Shown here: positions 16,001 through 31,000 of the stretch, in pieces
How positions within the stretch are numbered: the stretch's first letter is position 1
Layout of the letters: every line of letters starts with the position of its first letter
Source of the DNA: Archivesica marissinica
Lineage: Eukaryota; Mollusca; Bivalvia; Venerida; Vesicomyidae
Length of the DNA: 64,000 nucleotides
NCBI GenBank assembly: GCA_014843695.1
Contig: CM026401.1
Coordinates: 52,041,320 to 52,105,319 of the forward strand
Direction: 5' to 3'
Position numbers and translations under genes: made by a program
Notes under the pieces: generated by a model
The model's database searches: none
What the model was told of the DNA's origin: nothing
What the model saw: only the letters and a program-made list of their open reading frames with translations

Positions 16001-19000
16001 AACAAACATATGTACCCGTCGTATACATGCAAATTGTTTATCAACAAACATATGTACCCGTCGTATACACGCGAATTGTTTATCAACAAACATATGTACC
16101 TGTCGTATACACGTAAATTGTTTATCAACAAACATATGTACCCGTCGTATACACGCGAATTGTTTATCAACAAACATATGTAGCCGTCGTATACACGCGA
16201 ATTGTTGATCAACAAACATATGTACCCATCGTATACACATAAATTGTTGATCAACAAACATATGTACCCATCGTATACACGTAAATTGTTGATCAACAAA
16301 CATATGTACCCATCGTATACACGTAAATTGTTGATCAACAAACATATGTACCCGTCGTATACACGTAAATTGTTGATCAACAAACATATGTACCCATCGT
16401 ATACACATAAATTGTTGATCAACAAACATATGTACCCGTCGTATACACGTAAATTGTTGATCAACAAACATATGTACCCGTCGTATACACGTAAATTGTT
16501 GATCAACAAACATATGTACCCGTCGTATACACGTAAATTGTTGATCAACAAACATATGTACCAGTCGTATACACGTAAATTGTTGATCAACAAACATATG
16601 TACCAGTCGTATACACGTAAATTGTTGATCAACAAACATATGTACCCGTCGTATACACGCGAATTGTTTATCAACAAACATATGTACCCGTCGTATACAC
16701 GCGAATTGTTTATCAACGAACATATGTACCGTCGTATACACGCAAATTGTTTATCAACAAACATATGTACCCATCGTATACACACAAATTGTTTATCAAC
16801 AAACATATGTACCCGTCGTATACACACAAATTGTTTATCAACAAACATATGTACCCGTCGTATACATGCAAATTGTTTATCAACAAACATATGTACCCGT
16901 CGTATACATGCGAATTGTTTATCAACAAACATATGTACCCGTCGTATACACGCGAATTGTTTATCAACAAACATCATATGTACCCGTCGTATACACGCGA
17001 ATTGTTTATCAACAAACATATGTACCTGTCGTATACACGTAAATTGTTTATCAACAAACATATGTACCCGTCGTATACACGCAAATTGTTTATCAACAAA
17101 CATATGTAGCCATCGTATACACGCGAATTGTTGATCAACAAACATATGTACCCATCGTATACACGTAAATTGTTGATCAACAAACATATGTACCCATCGT
17201 ATACACGTAAATTGTTGATCAACAAACATATGTACCCATCGTATACACGTAAATTGTTGATCAACAAACATATGTACCCATCGTATACACGTAAATTGTT
17301 GATCAACAAACATATGTACCCATCGTATACACATAAATTGTTGATCAACAAACATATGTACCCGTCGTATACATGTAAATTGTTGATCAACAAACATATG
17401 TACCCGTCGTATACACGTAAATTGTTGATCAACAAACATATGTACCCGTCGTATACACGTAAATTGTTGATCAACAAACATATGTACCAGTCGTATACAC
17501 GTAAATTGTTGATCAACAAACATATGTACCAGTCGTATACACGTAAATTGTTGATCAACAAACATATGTACCCGTCGTATACACGCAAATTGTTTATCAA
17601 CAAACATATGTACCCGTCGTATACACGCGAATTGTTTATCAACAAACATATGTACCCGTCGTATACACGTGAATTGTTTATCAACAAACATATGTACCCA
17701 TCGTATACACGCGAATTGTTGATAAACAATTTACCCGTCGTATACACGTAAATTGTTGATCAACAAACATATGTACCCGTCGTATACACGTAAATTGTTG
17801 ATCAACAAACATATGTACCCGTCGTATACACGTAAATTGTTGATCAACAAACATATGTACCAGTCGTATACACGTAAATTGTTGATCAACAAACATATGT
17901 ACCAGTCGTATACACGTAAATTGTTGATCAACAAACATATGTACCCGTCGTATACACGTAAATTGTTGATCAACAAACATATGTACCAGTCGTATACACG
18001 TAAATTGTTGATCAACAAACATATGTACCCGTCGTATACACGCGAATTGTTTATCAACAAACATATGTACCCGTCGTATACACGCGAATTGTTTATCAAC
18101 GAACATATGTACCGTCGTATACACGCAAATTGTTTATCAACAAACATATGTACCCATCGTATACACACAAATTGTTTATCAACAAACATATGTACCCGTC
18201 GTATACACACAAATTGTTTATCAACAAACATATGTACCCGTCGTATACATGCAAATTGTTTATCAACAAACATATGTACCCGTCGTATACATGCGAATTG
18301 TTTATCAACAAACATATGTACCCGTCGTATACACGCGAATTGTTTATCAACAAACATCATATGTACCCGTCGTATACACGCGAATTGTTTATCAACAAAC
18401 ATATGTACCTGTCGTATACACGTAAATTGTTTATCAACAAACATATGTACCCGTCGTATACACGCGAATTGTTTATCAACAAACATATGTAGCCATCGTA
18501 TACACGCAAATTGTTGATCAACAAACATATGTACCCATCGTATACACGTAAATTGTTGATCAACAAACATATGTACCCATCGTATACACATAAATTGTTG
18601 ATCAACAAACATATGTACCCATCGTATACACGTAAATTGTTGATCAACAAACATATGTACCCGTCGTATACACGTAAATTGTTGATCAACAAACATATGT
18701 ACCCATCGTATACACATAAATTGTTGATCAACAAACATATGTACCCGTCGTATACACATAAATTGTTGATCAACAAACATATGTACCCGTCGTATACACG
18801 TAAATTGTTGATCAACAAACATATGTACCCGTCGTATACACGTAAATTGTTGATCAACAAACATATGTACCCGTCGTATACACGTAAATTGTTGATCAAC
18901 AAACATATGTACCAGTCGTATACACGTAAATTGTTGATCAACAAACATATGTACCCGTCGTATACACGCGAATTGTTTATCAACAAACATATGTACCCGT

Positions 19001-22000
19001 CGTATACACGCGAATTGTTTATCAACAAACATATGTACCCGTCGTATACACGTGAATTGTTTATCAACAAACATATGTACCCGTCGTATACACACAAATT
19101 GTTTATCAACAAACATATGTACCCGTCGTATACACACAAATTGTTTATCAACAAACATATGTACCCGTCGTATACACACACATTGTTTATCAACAAACAT
19201 ATGTACCCGTCGTATACATACGAATTGTTTATCAACAAACATATGTACCCGTCGTATACACGCAAATTGTTGATCAACAAACATATGTATAGTCGTATAC
19301 ACGCGAATTGTTTATCAACAAACATATGTACCCGTCGTATACACGCGAATTGTTTATCAACAAACATATGTACTCGTCGTATACACGCGAATTGTTTATC
19401 AACAAACATATGTACCCGTCGTATACACGCGAATTGTTTATCAACAAACATATGTACCCGTCGTATACACGCAAATTGTTGATCAACAAACATATGTATA
19501 GTCGTATACATGCGAATTGTTTATCAACAAACATATGTACCCGTCGTATACACGCGAATTGTTGATCAACAAACATATGTACCCGTCGTATACACGCGAA
19601 TTGTTTATCAACAAACATATGTACCCGTCGTATACACGCGAATTGTTTATCAACGAACATATGTACCGTCGTATACACGCAAATTGTTTATCAACAAACA
19701 TATGTACCCATCGTATACACACAAATTGTTTATCAACAAACATATGTACCCATCGTATACACACAAATTGTTTATCAACAAACATATGTACCCGTCGTAT
19801 ACACGCGAATTGTTTATCAACAAACATATGTACCTGTCGTATACACGTAAATTGTTTATCAACAAACATATGTACCCGTCGTATACACGCGAATTGTTTA
19901 TCAACAAACATATGTAGCCGTCGTATACACGCGAATTGTTGATCAACAAACATATGTACCCATCGTATACACATAAATTGTTGATCAACAAACATATGTA
20001 CCCATCGTATACACGTAAATTGTTGATCAACAAACATATGTACCCATCGTATACACGTAAATTGTTGATCAACAAACATATGTACCCGTCGTATACACGT
20101 AAATTGTTGATCAACAAACATATGTACCCGTCGTATACACGTAAATTGTTGATCAACAAACATATGTACCCGTCGTATACACGTAAATTGTTGATCAACA
20201 AACATATGTACCAGTCGTATACACGTAAATTGTTGATCAACAAACATATGTACCAGTCGTATACACGTAAATTGTTGATCAACAAACATATGTACCCGTC
20301 GTATACACGCGAATTGTTTATCAACAAACATATGTACCCGTCGTATACACGCGAATTGTTTATCAACGAACATATGTACCGTCGTATACACGCAAATTGT
20401 TTATCAACAAACATATGTACCCATCGTATACACACAAATTGTTTATCAACAAACATATGTACCCGTCGTATACACACAAATTGTTTATCAACAAACATAT
20501 GTACCCGTCGTATACATGCAAATTGTTTATCAACAAACATATGTACCCGTCGTATACATGCGAATTGTTTATCAACAAACATGTACCCGTCGTATACACG
20601 CGAATTGTTTATCAACAAACATCATATGTACCCGTCGTATACACGCGAATTGTTTATCAACAAACATATGTACCTGTCGTATACACGTAAATTGTTTATC
20701 AACAAACATATGTACCCGTCGTATACACGCGAATTGTTTATCAACAAACATATGTAGCCATCGTATACACGCGAATTGTTGATCAACAAACATATGTACC
20801 CATCGTATACACGTAAATTGTTGATCAACAAACATATGTACCCATCGTATACACATAAATTGTTGATCAACAAACATATGTACCCATCGTATACACGTAA
20901 ATTGTTGATCAACAAACATATGTACCCGTCGTATACACGTAAATTGTTGATCAACAAACATATGTACCCATCGTATACACATAAATTGTTGATCAACAAA
21001 CATATGTACCCGTCGTATACATGTAAATTGTTGATCAACAAACATATGTACCCGTCGTATACACGTAAATTGTTGATCAACAAACATATGTACCCGTCGT
21101 ATACACGTAAATTGTTGATCAACAAACATATGTACCAGTCGTATACACGTAAATTGTTGATCAACAAACATATGTACCAGTCGTATACACGTAAATTGTT
21201 GATCAACAAACATATGTACCCGTCGTATACACGCAAATTGTTTATCAACAAACATATGTACCCGTCGTATACACGCGAATTGTTTATCAACAAACATATG
21301 TACCCGTCGTATACACGTGAATTGTTTATAAACAATGTACCCATCGTATACACGCGAATTGTTTATCAACAAATATATGTACCCGTCGTATACACACAAA
21401 TTGTTTATCAACAAACATATGTACCCGTCGTATACACGCAAATTGTTGATCAACAAACATGTGTAGTCGTATACACGCGAATTGTTTATCAACAAACATA
21501 TGTACCCATCGTATACACGCGAATTGTTTATCAACAAACATATGTACCCGTCGTATACACGCAAATTGTTGATCAACAAACATATGTATAGTCGTATACA
21601 CGCGAATTGTTTATCAACAAACATATGTACCCGTCGTATACACGCGAATTGTTTATCAACAAACATATGTACCCGTCGTATACACGCGAATTGTTTATCA
21701 ACAAACATATGTACCCGTCGTATACACGTGAATTGTTTATCAACAAACATATGTACCCGTCATATACACGCGAATTGTTTATCAACAAACATATGTACCC
21801 GTCGTATACACGCGAATTGTTTATCAACAAACATATGTACCCGTCGTATACACACAAATTGTTTATCAACAAACATATGTACCCGTCGTATACACACAAA
21901 TTGTTTATCAACAAACATATGTACCCGTCGTATACACACAAATTGTTTATCAACAAACATATGTAAGTAATGCTTACTACAAAATCATGATGCAACATCT

Positions 22001-25000
22001 TTATTCCATGCCATATAGTTTCACTTTAACCCATTCAACACCAAGTAACTCACATGGACTGGTCCATGATATTCATAAACCAATAAATGAATCAGAAAAT
22101 CACATTTGGACAAGTTCATTTATCAAAATGGGTAATTATGTCTAAAAATAGTCATATCACTGGCAAAAAGTGCAGATCCTGATGAGATGGCTCGTCACGA
22201 ACCGGCTCATCTGGATCTACACTTGTTGTAAGCCTATTTAGAGGTCTGTGGTGTTGAAAGGGTTAAATAGGATTCATATGCAGCATTTAGCTGAACAATT
22301 AAAATAAGATTTGTATTGATTAAATTAAAATAACTTTATTTTTTGTTGTTGTTGAAAAAGTCATGTGACTTGTTAATCCAAGATGGCCACCGCCATGATG
22401 TTTTTTTCTTTCTTAGATAATCATCCTGCCATAACTTATTATTCGAAGTGTGATTCTCCGATTTATTTCTCCAGACTTCTGTAATATTGGGATTTATATT
22501 TATAAGATTTAACAAGAAATATTGGTGATATAGTATTTTCCTTTAACCCTTTCAACACCACAGACCTCTAAATAGGCTTACAAAAAGTGTAGTTCCGGCT
22601 GATCAGGCTCTATGCTGTTTTTGCTATTCAGATGATCTTGCTAAGACACTTGGCTATGCAGCAAACAACATAGATCCTGATCAGCATGCAGCGTCACACT
22701 GTGGCTGATCTGGATCTATGTTGTTTGCAAAAGCCTTTAAATATATCCAGAATGAAATGGGTTAATGTTTTTCATTTAGTCTAGCCATATATAATTTACT
22801 GCTAGTATTATTTTGGCTGTCCGATTAGCACAGTGGTTAGCGCGCTCGCTTCTCACCATGCAACCTTGGGTTCGTTCCTCAGACCGGGAAGTATGTGAGA
22901 TGGTACGGTGGTCGCCAGATCGGACAGGTGGGTTGTCTCCTTTCGACGAGTTTCTGTTTCCTGAGAATTAATAACGAGTGACGACTGAATGGAAACGATA
23001 TATCTGCTTGACTGGACACACAAATTGTTTTAAAAACTCGCGTATATGAATTGTATTGCAGTCGGTTTACAGAGACTGCTCCTCTGTGACCATTGCTTGC
23101 AAGCCAGTATTGATAAAGTCACTAACAAGAAGAGTAAAACAATTTCAAACCAATTAATCAGAAACTTATAATTTGCTTGATAATCCAATATGTATATATG
23201 TACACGTCATGATTAAACTTATGTTCTGTTCTGTTCTGTTCTATAAATAATAAACGTCGAAAGAATTTCATGAATTTTGTGAGCATTCTGAACGTATTCT
23301 ACAGGACACGACTGGTTCACACTTTGTAAAGCAGCGAAGAATATTTCTGATGAACGACATACTGGTTTCTGTCCATGTGTCACACAGGTCTGTCTGGTTC
23401 CTCAAATTTAAATTAGCACTACCGTGTGATGTGTACTAATTTGCTTGTTTCTAGTTTCCAGTCTGTCTAACTGTTGCTATACCCTACATATTGATTTTCA
23501 GCAGAATTAAAACTTAATAAAAACAACATTCTAAATGATCTATTTTCAGTTCCTGGAAATTACATAAAATATTCACAGTGCTTATTCTAGAGGGTGACAT
23601 GGGTGAAATAGTCACCCTAGGGACCCTGACTTCGGACCCTGGGGGTGCCACTTCTCCCTAATAATAAAACAAAATTATTTCATAAACAATTTTGTCCACT
23701 AAGATACACTGGCCCATTGTAAAGGACTCCTTCTAGTATTTTAACCCTATTTTGTTGAAATATATTAAATAATACCATTGATTTTGTTGAAATATATTAA
23801 ATAATACCATTGATTTTGTTGAAATATATTAAATAATACCATTGGATGACGCAATCACTCGTTTTCTCACTTCATCCAGAAATTCTGACCTAAGATGACC
23901 ACTGATTTATATTTTTAATATATAATGGGTAAAGAGGTCAACACGATAAGACTGCAAGTCCAAGGATCGATCCCGTGTCCCACCATAATAATATTACTAC
24001 CATTGTCTCAGATGGGACTATAAACTGATGTCCCAAGTATTGGTGCTATACACCGGGCATGTGAAAGAATCCCGGATATTTCGTGGAATTGGTGCATTTT
24101 CTGTATTTTACAGTATTCGCCAAACCACAGGTGCTTGTTTCAGTCAATTAAAAAAAACAAATACCCATCTACCTTTCTCACAAGGTATCTAATACATATT
24201 TCCCAAGAGCCTGTGCTCCAAACTATGAAACAGCTAACATAGTACTACTAATAATAACAACTTTGTTTAACTCTTTCAGGGCCGAATAAATTCAGAGTAC
24301 AATTGTGCAAATAACATAGATCCAGCGTAGAGCCGGGTCTGATCAGGATCCATGTTGTTTGCTATTCGGACAGGTGATTCAGCTCCACTATCTGAAGAGC
24401 AATCAAGATATGGCCTGATCTGATGGCACATTCTGATCGGGTTCTCTGCTTGTTGCAAAGTCGCTTTTATGCGACATTGGCGGTGAAAGTGTTAAAGAGG
24501 AAAGCTTCTGGGGGGGGGGGCGGAGTTCTGATCTATAACACACACATAAAGATAACAACTTCTCAAGCAAAAAATTGTTATCCTGTGCCCAAGGTTATAA
24601 GGTTTCTCAGATCTCAAACTCGAGCTCAAATGGTTTGATTGGTTGATTCTGAGTTTTACCTGCCAGCTGAACCAATCAGAAGCTTGAGACTTGAGTTTGA
24701 GATAGGAGAAGAGTTTTATACAGGGATCATTCTAGAGGGCGACGTGGGCGAAATTGTCGCCCTAGGGACGCTGACTTCGCCCTCTGGGGGCCCCACTTCT
24801 CCCTAAAAAAAAAAAAAAAAAAAAACAAAAAAACAAACAAATTTGTCCAGTAAGATACACTGGTCCATTATAAAGCACTGCTTCTATTCAAATGTTGTAT
24901 TTAATGGTTGTACTGTGCATTTTAACCCTATTTAAGTATATTAAAGAACACCATTTAAGGAAGCGATCACGCGCTTTCTCACTTCTCCCAAAAATTCTGA

Positions 25001-28000
25001 CCTAGAATGAACCCTGTTTATAACCCTGAGGCCATGGCCTACTAAATTATTATCTAAATCCGAAGTGGTAATCCTCTACTGCAGCTATCATTATTATTGC
25101 CCAAGCGGCCAACAAAAACATGCTATCAGAGACGAAATTTACATGTTGTATGTTAGCAAAATATAAAATTAGTGGGGCTTAACCCTTTCCCCCATAGAAG
25201 CACCTCTTGATGCCATTACCAATACGACATACATTGACAATGTAGTAGCCAAACCAATGTTCATAATAAAGCCCAGAATCTCATGTCCCAGTAATATTTA
25301 TTGAGATATGGCAACTACTTATCCACTGCATGATAGCTAAATGGCTGTCGTTTGTATGGAGATATAATAGTATATTAACCTATGGAGGTGGGATAGATAT
25401 GGCGACTACTTATCCACTGCATGATAGCTAAATGGCTGTCGTTTGTATGGAGATATAATAGTATATTAACCTAAATCTCTATGTAGTCCCAGTAATATCT
25501 ATGGAGGTGGGATAGATATGGCGACTACTTATCCACTGCATGATAGCTAAATGGCTGTCGTTTGTATGGAGATATAATAGTATATTAACCTAAATCTATG
25601 TAGTCCCAGTAATATCTATGGAGGTGGGGGTAGATATGGCGACTACTTATCTACTGCATGATAGCTAAATGGCTGTCGTTTGTATGGAGATATAATAGTA
25701 TATTAACCTATGGAGGTGGGATAGATATGGCGACTACTTATCCACTGCATGATAGCTAAATGGCTGTCGTTTGTATGGGGATATAATAGTATATTAACCT
25801 AAATCTCTATGTAGTCCCAGTAATATCTATGGAGGTGGGATAGATATGGCGACTACTTATCCACTGCATGATAGCTAAATGGCTGTCGTTTGTATGGAGA
25901 TATAATAGTATATTAACCTAAATCTATGTAGTCCCAGTAATATCTATGGAGGTGGGGGTAGATATGGCGACTACTTATCTACTGCATGATAGCTAAATGG
26001 CTGTCGTTTGTATGGAGATATAATAGTATATTAACCTAAATCTCTATGAAGGAAAGGGTTAAATGGCTGTCGTTTGTATGGAGATATAATAGTATATTAA
26101 CCTAAATCTCTATGAAGGAAAGGGTTAAATGGCTGTCGTTTGTATGGAGATATAATAGTATATTAACCTAAATCTCTATGAAGGAAAGGGTTAAATGGCT
26201 GTCGTTTGTATGGAGATATAATAGTATATTAACCTAAATCTCTATGAAGGAAAGGGTTAAATGGCTGTCGTTTGTATGGAGATATAATAGTATATTAACC
26301 TAAATCTCTATGAAGGAACGGGTTAATTAATCATGAAGGTGAAAAGACTTCTACATGAAAATTGTGAATATTTTCTAGCACAGAAATGATGTATGATGTT
26401 AGATTATGGATTACTTTCTGATTTTCTGATAGCGGTGAAAATATCAGTCAAATATGTCATGCCAATTCATTAGAATTGGGTCATAATGACACAATTCTAA
26501 TAAAATTTATTCCATGAAATATGTCCAGAGTTTTAAGCTACAAATAAGATAAACACATAATGGAATTGTTGTCTGGCTACAATTATTGAACTATTTATAG
26601 CCTTTATTTTACCCAGCATGCAAAGAGTTAAAAATAATTGACATATAAAACTCCCAACAGACTTGTCAATTATCAATTATCAATTTGGAGCACGCAGAAA
26701 CTGGAAACAAGCAATAGTTGTATTTCTTTTACATATAGTTGTAGCATAGCTAAATACAAAAATGTCACATGACTTAATGTTTCTACGTAAATCGCCATAT
26801 TTATTAGCAGCTTTGTCACTTGGTTAGCTTAAAGAATTTTTTGTTGTTGATTAATATAAGTTGTTAAAGCTTGTTTCTCAATCGTTGTAAAATAAATAAA
26901 GTTTAAACTTATTTTTAAATATAAAAAAATTCCTTTCAAATAAACAAGACCATGTGTATACAGCTATGCTACATTCTAGTTCTAGTAAACATTCCATATT
27001 ATACCCGGAATATGTGTATATAACTATGTTACGTTCTAGTTCTAGTAAGCACCCCATATTATACCCGGAATGTTTTGCTTTTGATTATAGGGACGTAGAG
27101 AAAGGATTCGATTTATAATGTTGAACAAATGCTTAGTTGTTATTGGTGTGCAGCGACGGAGAAAGTCTTTCTTATCCCTTAATATGTAAGAATGTCATAC
27201 GCCCGCTGCATAACATCTTGCTTTTTCTTGTATTGCTTATGTTCACACGTGTTTGAAGTATCGACAAGAAATAAACACATTACTTGGTTGCCTTACCCCA
27301 CCCACCTACAATACACTATTATTTAAAAAATTCCCCAAAAAATATCTTATCCCTTAAAATGCTTATCACAAAATATGTTGCTTTTGTAAACAGCAAAGAG
27401 CCAGATAAGACGGCACAGACATCTGCATCAGACTCTATGCTGTTTGCTATTAGGATAGTGGAGCTAATCTATTTTGCTGAATAGCAAACAACATAGATCC
27501 TGATCAGATCTTTGTGGTTTGCACATTACAATTGTGCCCTTAGGCAAGGCAGTTAAATTCCACATTGCCTCTCCTCTCTCCCTCGTGGCAATGGATTCCA
27601 TCAGGAATGAGATCTCGAGAGTGATTAATATAAGTTGTAAGAACTTGTATCGCAATCGAGATAACATAAATTTGTATAAACTAAGGAATGTATTTTTTAC
27701 CAGAACAACATATAATAGATCTACAGATGATTATATTTCAATATTTAGTCTGTTTTAATCATTGTTGATCCTTCAAACTACTGTGATATTGTATGTTATT
27801 ATACATTAATTATAACATGGTTGGAGGTAGAGGGTGATTGGGGGGAGGAATAGTCTTCCTCACTTCTCCCTGCAGGGATGGAGCTAGAGGGTGAGTGGGG
27901 AGAAATAGTCTCCCTTAGCAACCCCACTTCTCCCTGCAGGGATGGAGCTAGAGGGTGATTGGGGGAGGAATAGTCTTCCTGAGCGACCTCACTTCTCCCT

Positions 28001-31000
28001 GCAGGGATGGAGCTAGAGGGTGATTGGGGGAGAAATAGTCTCCCTTAGCGACCCCACTTCTCCCTGCAGGGATGGAGCTAGAGGGTGATTGGGGGAGAAA
28101 TAGTCTTCCTGAGCGACCTCACTTCTCCCTGCAGGGATGGAGCTAGAGGGTGATTGGGGGAGGAATAGTCTTCCTGAGTGACCTCACTTCTCCCTGCAGG
28201 GATGGAGCTAGAGGGTGAGTGGGGAGAAATAGTGTCCCTTAGCGACCTCACTTCTCCCTGCAGGGATGGAGCTAGAGGGTGAGTGGGGAGAAATAGTCTC
28301 CCTTAGCGACCTCACTTCTCCCTGCATGGATGGAGCTAGAGGGTGAGTGGGGAGAAATAGTCTCCCTTAGCGACTCCACTTATCCCTGCAGGGATGGAGC
28401 TAGAGGGTGATTGGGGGAGGAATAGTCTTCCTGAGTGACCTCACCTCTCCATGCAGGGATGGAGCTAGAGGGTGAGTGGGGGAGGAATACCGGTAGTCTC
28501 CCTTAGCGACCTCACTTATTCACTATGGGACAGAGCAGACTCAACGAAAGGGTGATTCAGAATAAATAGTCACCCTGAGCTGCCTGCTGCCTCACTTCTC
28601 TATATTTTAAGTTCCGGGCAAATTTTGTTCCAATTATAATATATTGAGGACGGTTGACTGACTTAAACTTCTCCCTAATTTGAAAGTCTAGCCGGAGTTC
28701 TGCATGACGCTTGCATGTTTATAGTTGACCCGTAACCTGCCAATCACGACTAAAGTCGCTTTTGCAAACAGCATAGAGCCAGATCAGATGACACAGAACG
28801 TGCACTATGCTGTTTGCTATTCGGATAGTGGAGCTAACATACTTGTCAGTTACGCCGCGGCTGATCTGGATCTATGTTGTTTGCACATTCCGTCCAATTT
28901 ATTCGACATGTTAAGGGTTAAAGCATATAGGTAAGTGTATATATATATATTAATTATTCGCTATGTGTAAATGTATAACTGTATCCAGCTAACTCTTATT
29001 TGTGTGTGTTTTACTTTTATTTATCGTCGCTACTGGTTGCCCATATGAGTGACGCCTCCTGAAGATATTAGTCATTTTAGATTTTGGAGGATAGTGCAAT
29101 GATACAGAGAGAGACCCATTCCAGAGTCTCCTCTGGTTCTTTTACGTGCACGGTGTAAAGCACCGACACGTGACCTCGGTTTAACATCCCATCTGAACGA
29201 CTGTTAATTTTATTAGGGTCAGACGGGGGATCGAACCTGTGATCCCTGGATTACCAGTCCAGCGTGTTACCACTGGGCTACAGATCCGTCTAACTATTAT
29301 TCTCTCTTGACAATCCTTTTCTAAGTCTGAACAGCGGTCTCCGTGGCTGAGTGGTTACGGTCACTGACTTCAAATCATTTGTACCGCATTGCTGTATGTT
29401 TGAATCTCGCTGGCTTGTGAAAGGTCAGTGGTTCTACCCACACCCTAGCCTGGGAACCGGCGTCAATATATTTTTGGCTGGTCAGTCATATAAATATATT
29501 TTAACACCCAGACCATTAAATCGCTCGCCCATATGGTTTGCCGGAGGCGAGGGTAAATAAGCTCAATCATCATCGACCATTAAATGTCATTTTGCCAGAA
29601 GTAAATTAGTGAAATATCCACTGACTGGAACCCAGGCTACCCACACACAATAATGGGTACTTATGTGGCTAGGAGAATGGGGTAGCCCCAGTTAAATAGC
29701 CATTCGTGAGGCCATACGGATGGACTGCCATGCCTGAAGCACTGCTCGGAGGCACACCCCTATACATTAGCTTGACAGGGTCCATAATGGCTTGGTTTAT
29801 TTTCTACACGTCTTAACACCGACATGTCTGTGATTTATCCCCAGCCACATTGTCCTTCAAAGCAAACCAGTAATCATTGGTATGTCTATGCAGCGGAAAT
29901 TGTCATAAGTAAGATGGGAGACTAATTTTGAGTGGACCTTGGAACAATTTTCGGCAAATTAAATTTGAGGCTGAGCCGCACATAATTGTTTCTACTTTCA
30001 GTTTGAGCAACATCACTTGTTCTATTATATGTACCCCCCCCCCCAATGCAGGTAAACGTCTGATTTATCCCGAAATGCATATTGGTCCGTTTAGTTGGAA
30101 TCCTTTGTTTTTACTGTTGTTCCCTATCCAGATGTTGTGGTATGATTAATGTATTTTTTATTTTTATGAAAATCATGTTAATTAATTGGTCAGAAATGTT
30201 GACGGTATAATATCCATTGGATATACATGTACTGCAGAATATCTGAGAGATTTAATCATTTAATGATATTGAGATGAGAAAACGGTTGAAAATTGTGTTG
30301 TGCATAGGAAACAACAATTATAAAACCGGAGGAAACCAATTAAGGGGACGTATCCTCCTTAAAGAGTATCCATAGGGCAGTAACTGACCAATGTCTCCCA
30401 TTAAATAACATTTGTTATGCTGTTATTTTGTATGAAGTATGTGTGCATGTGTCTTTGTTATTCTTTGCAAAATGTCTTTTTCTTGCTTTTTAAGCTTATT
30501 TAACGCCTTGAATATGTATTGTCTCTGGCAAGTGCTCGGTATTTGTTCCAATATTTGTTTTACGTTTATTTATCGTTGCTACCGATTGCCCATTTGAGCG
30601 ACGGGAAGCTTACCTAACAAGACCTTTCCTGGGCAGGCTCCAGCGGTTAACCAGTACATGGTGCACCAACCTCCGTAAGAAACTGCCAACTTTTCATATA
30701 AAAGAGACACAGTCTGAGTGGGGCTCGAACCTTTCACCATCAGTTATGATAGATTACAGTGGTATACAAGTCATCAACCGTAACCACTCGACCACGGAGG
30801 CGATTGTCTTAGCCATTCTTTACATTTATAGACTTTTATGTTACCCGTATTGTGGTGAGCCCCGCTCAGGACGTGTCTCATTTATATGAAATAGTTGGCA
30901 GTTTCTTACGGAGGTTGGTGCCCCCAAGTACTGGTTAACCGCTGGAGCCTGCCCAGGAAAGGTGTTTTTAGGTAAACTGCCCGCCGGCGATATAGCCCAA

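Noticed and set aside
13330..21966. CRISPR-like array
   Set aside because: Units are contiguous and nearly identical with no unique spacers, and the window is eukaryotic.
13312..21998. Long open frames on both strands reading repeats such as INKHMYPSYTRKL or FVDKQFACIRRVHM
   Set aside because: The 42-bp unit is divisible by three and lacks stops in several frames. They lie inside intron 7 of a phase-consistent gene.
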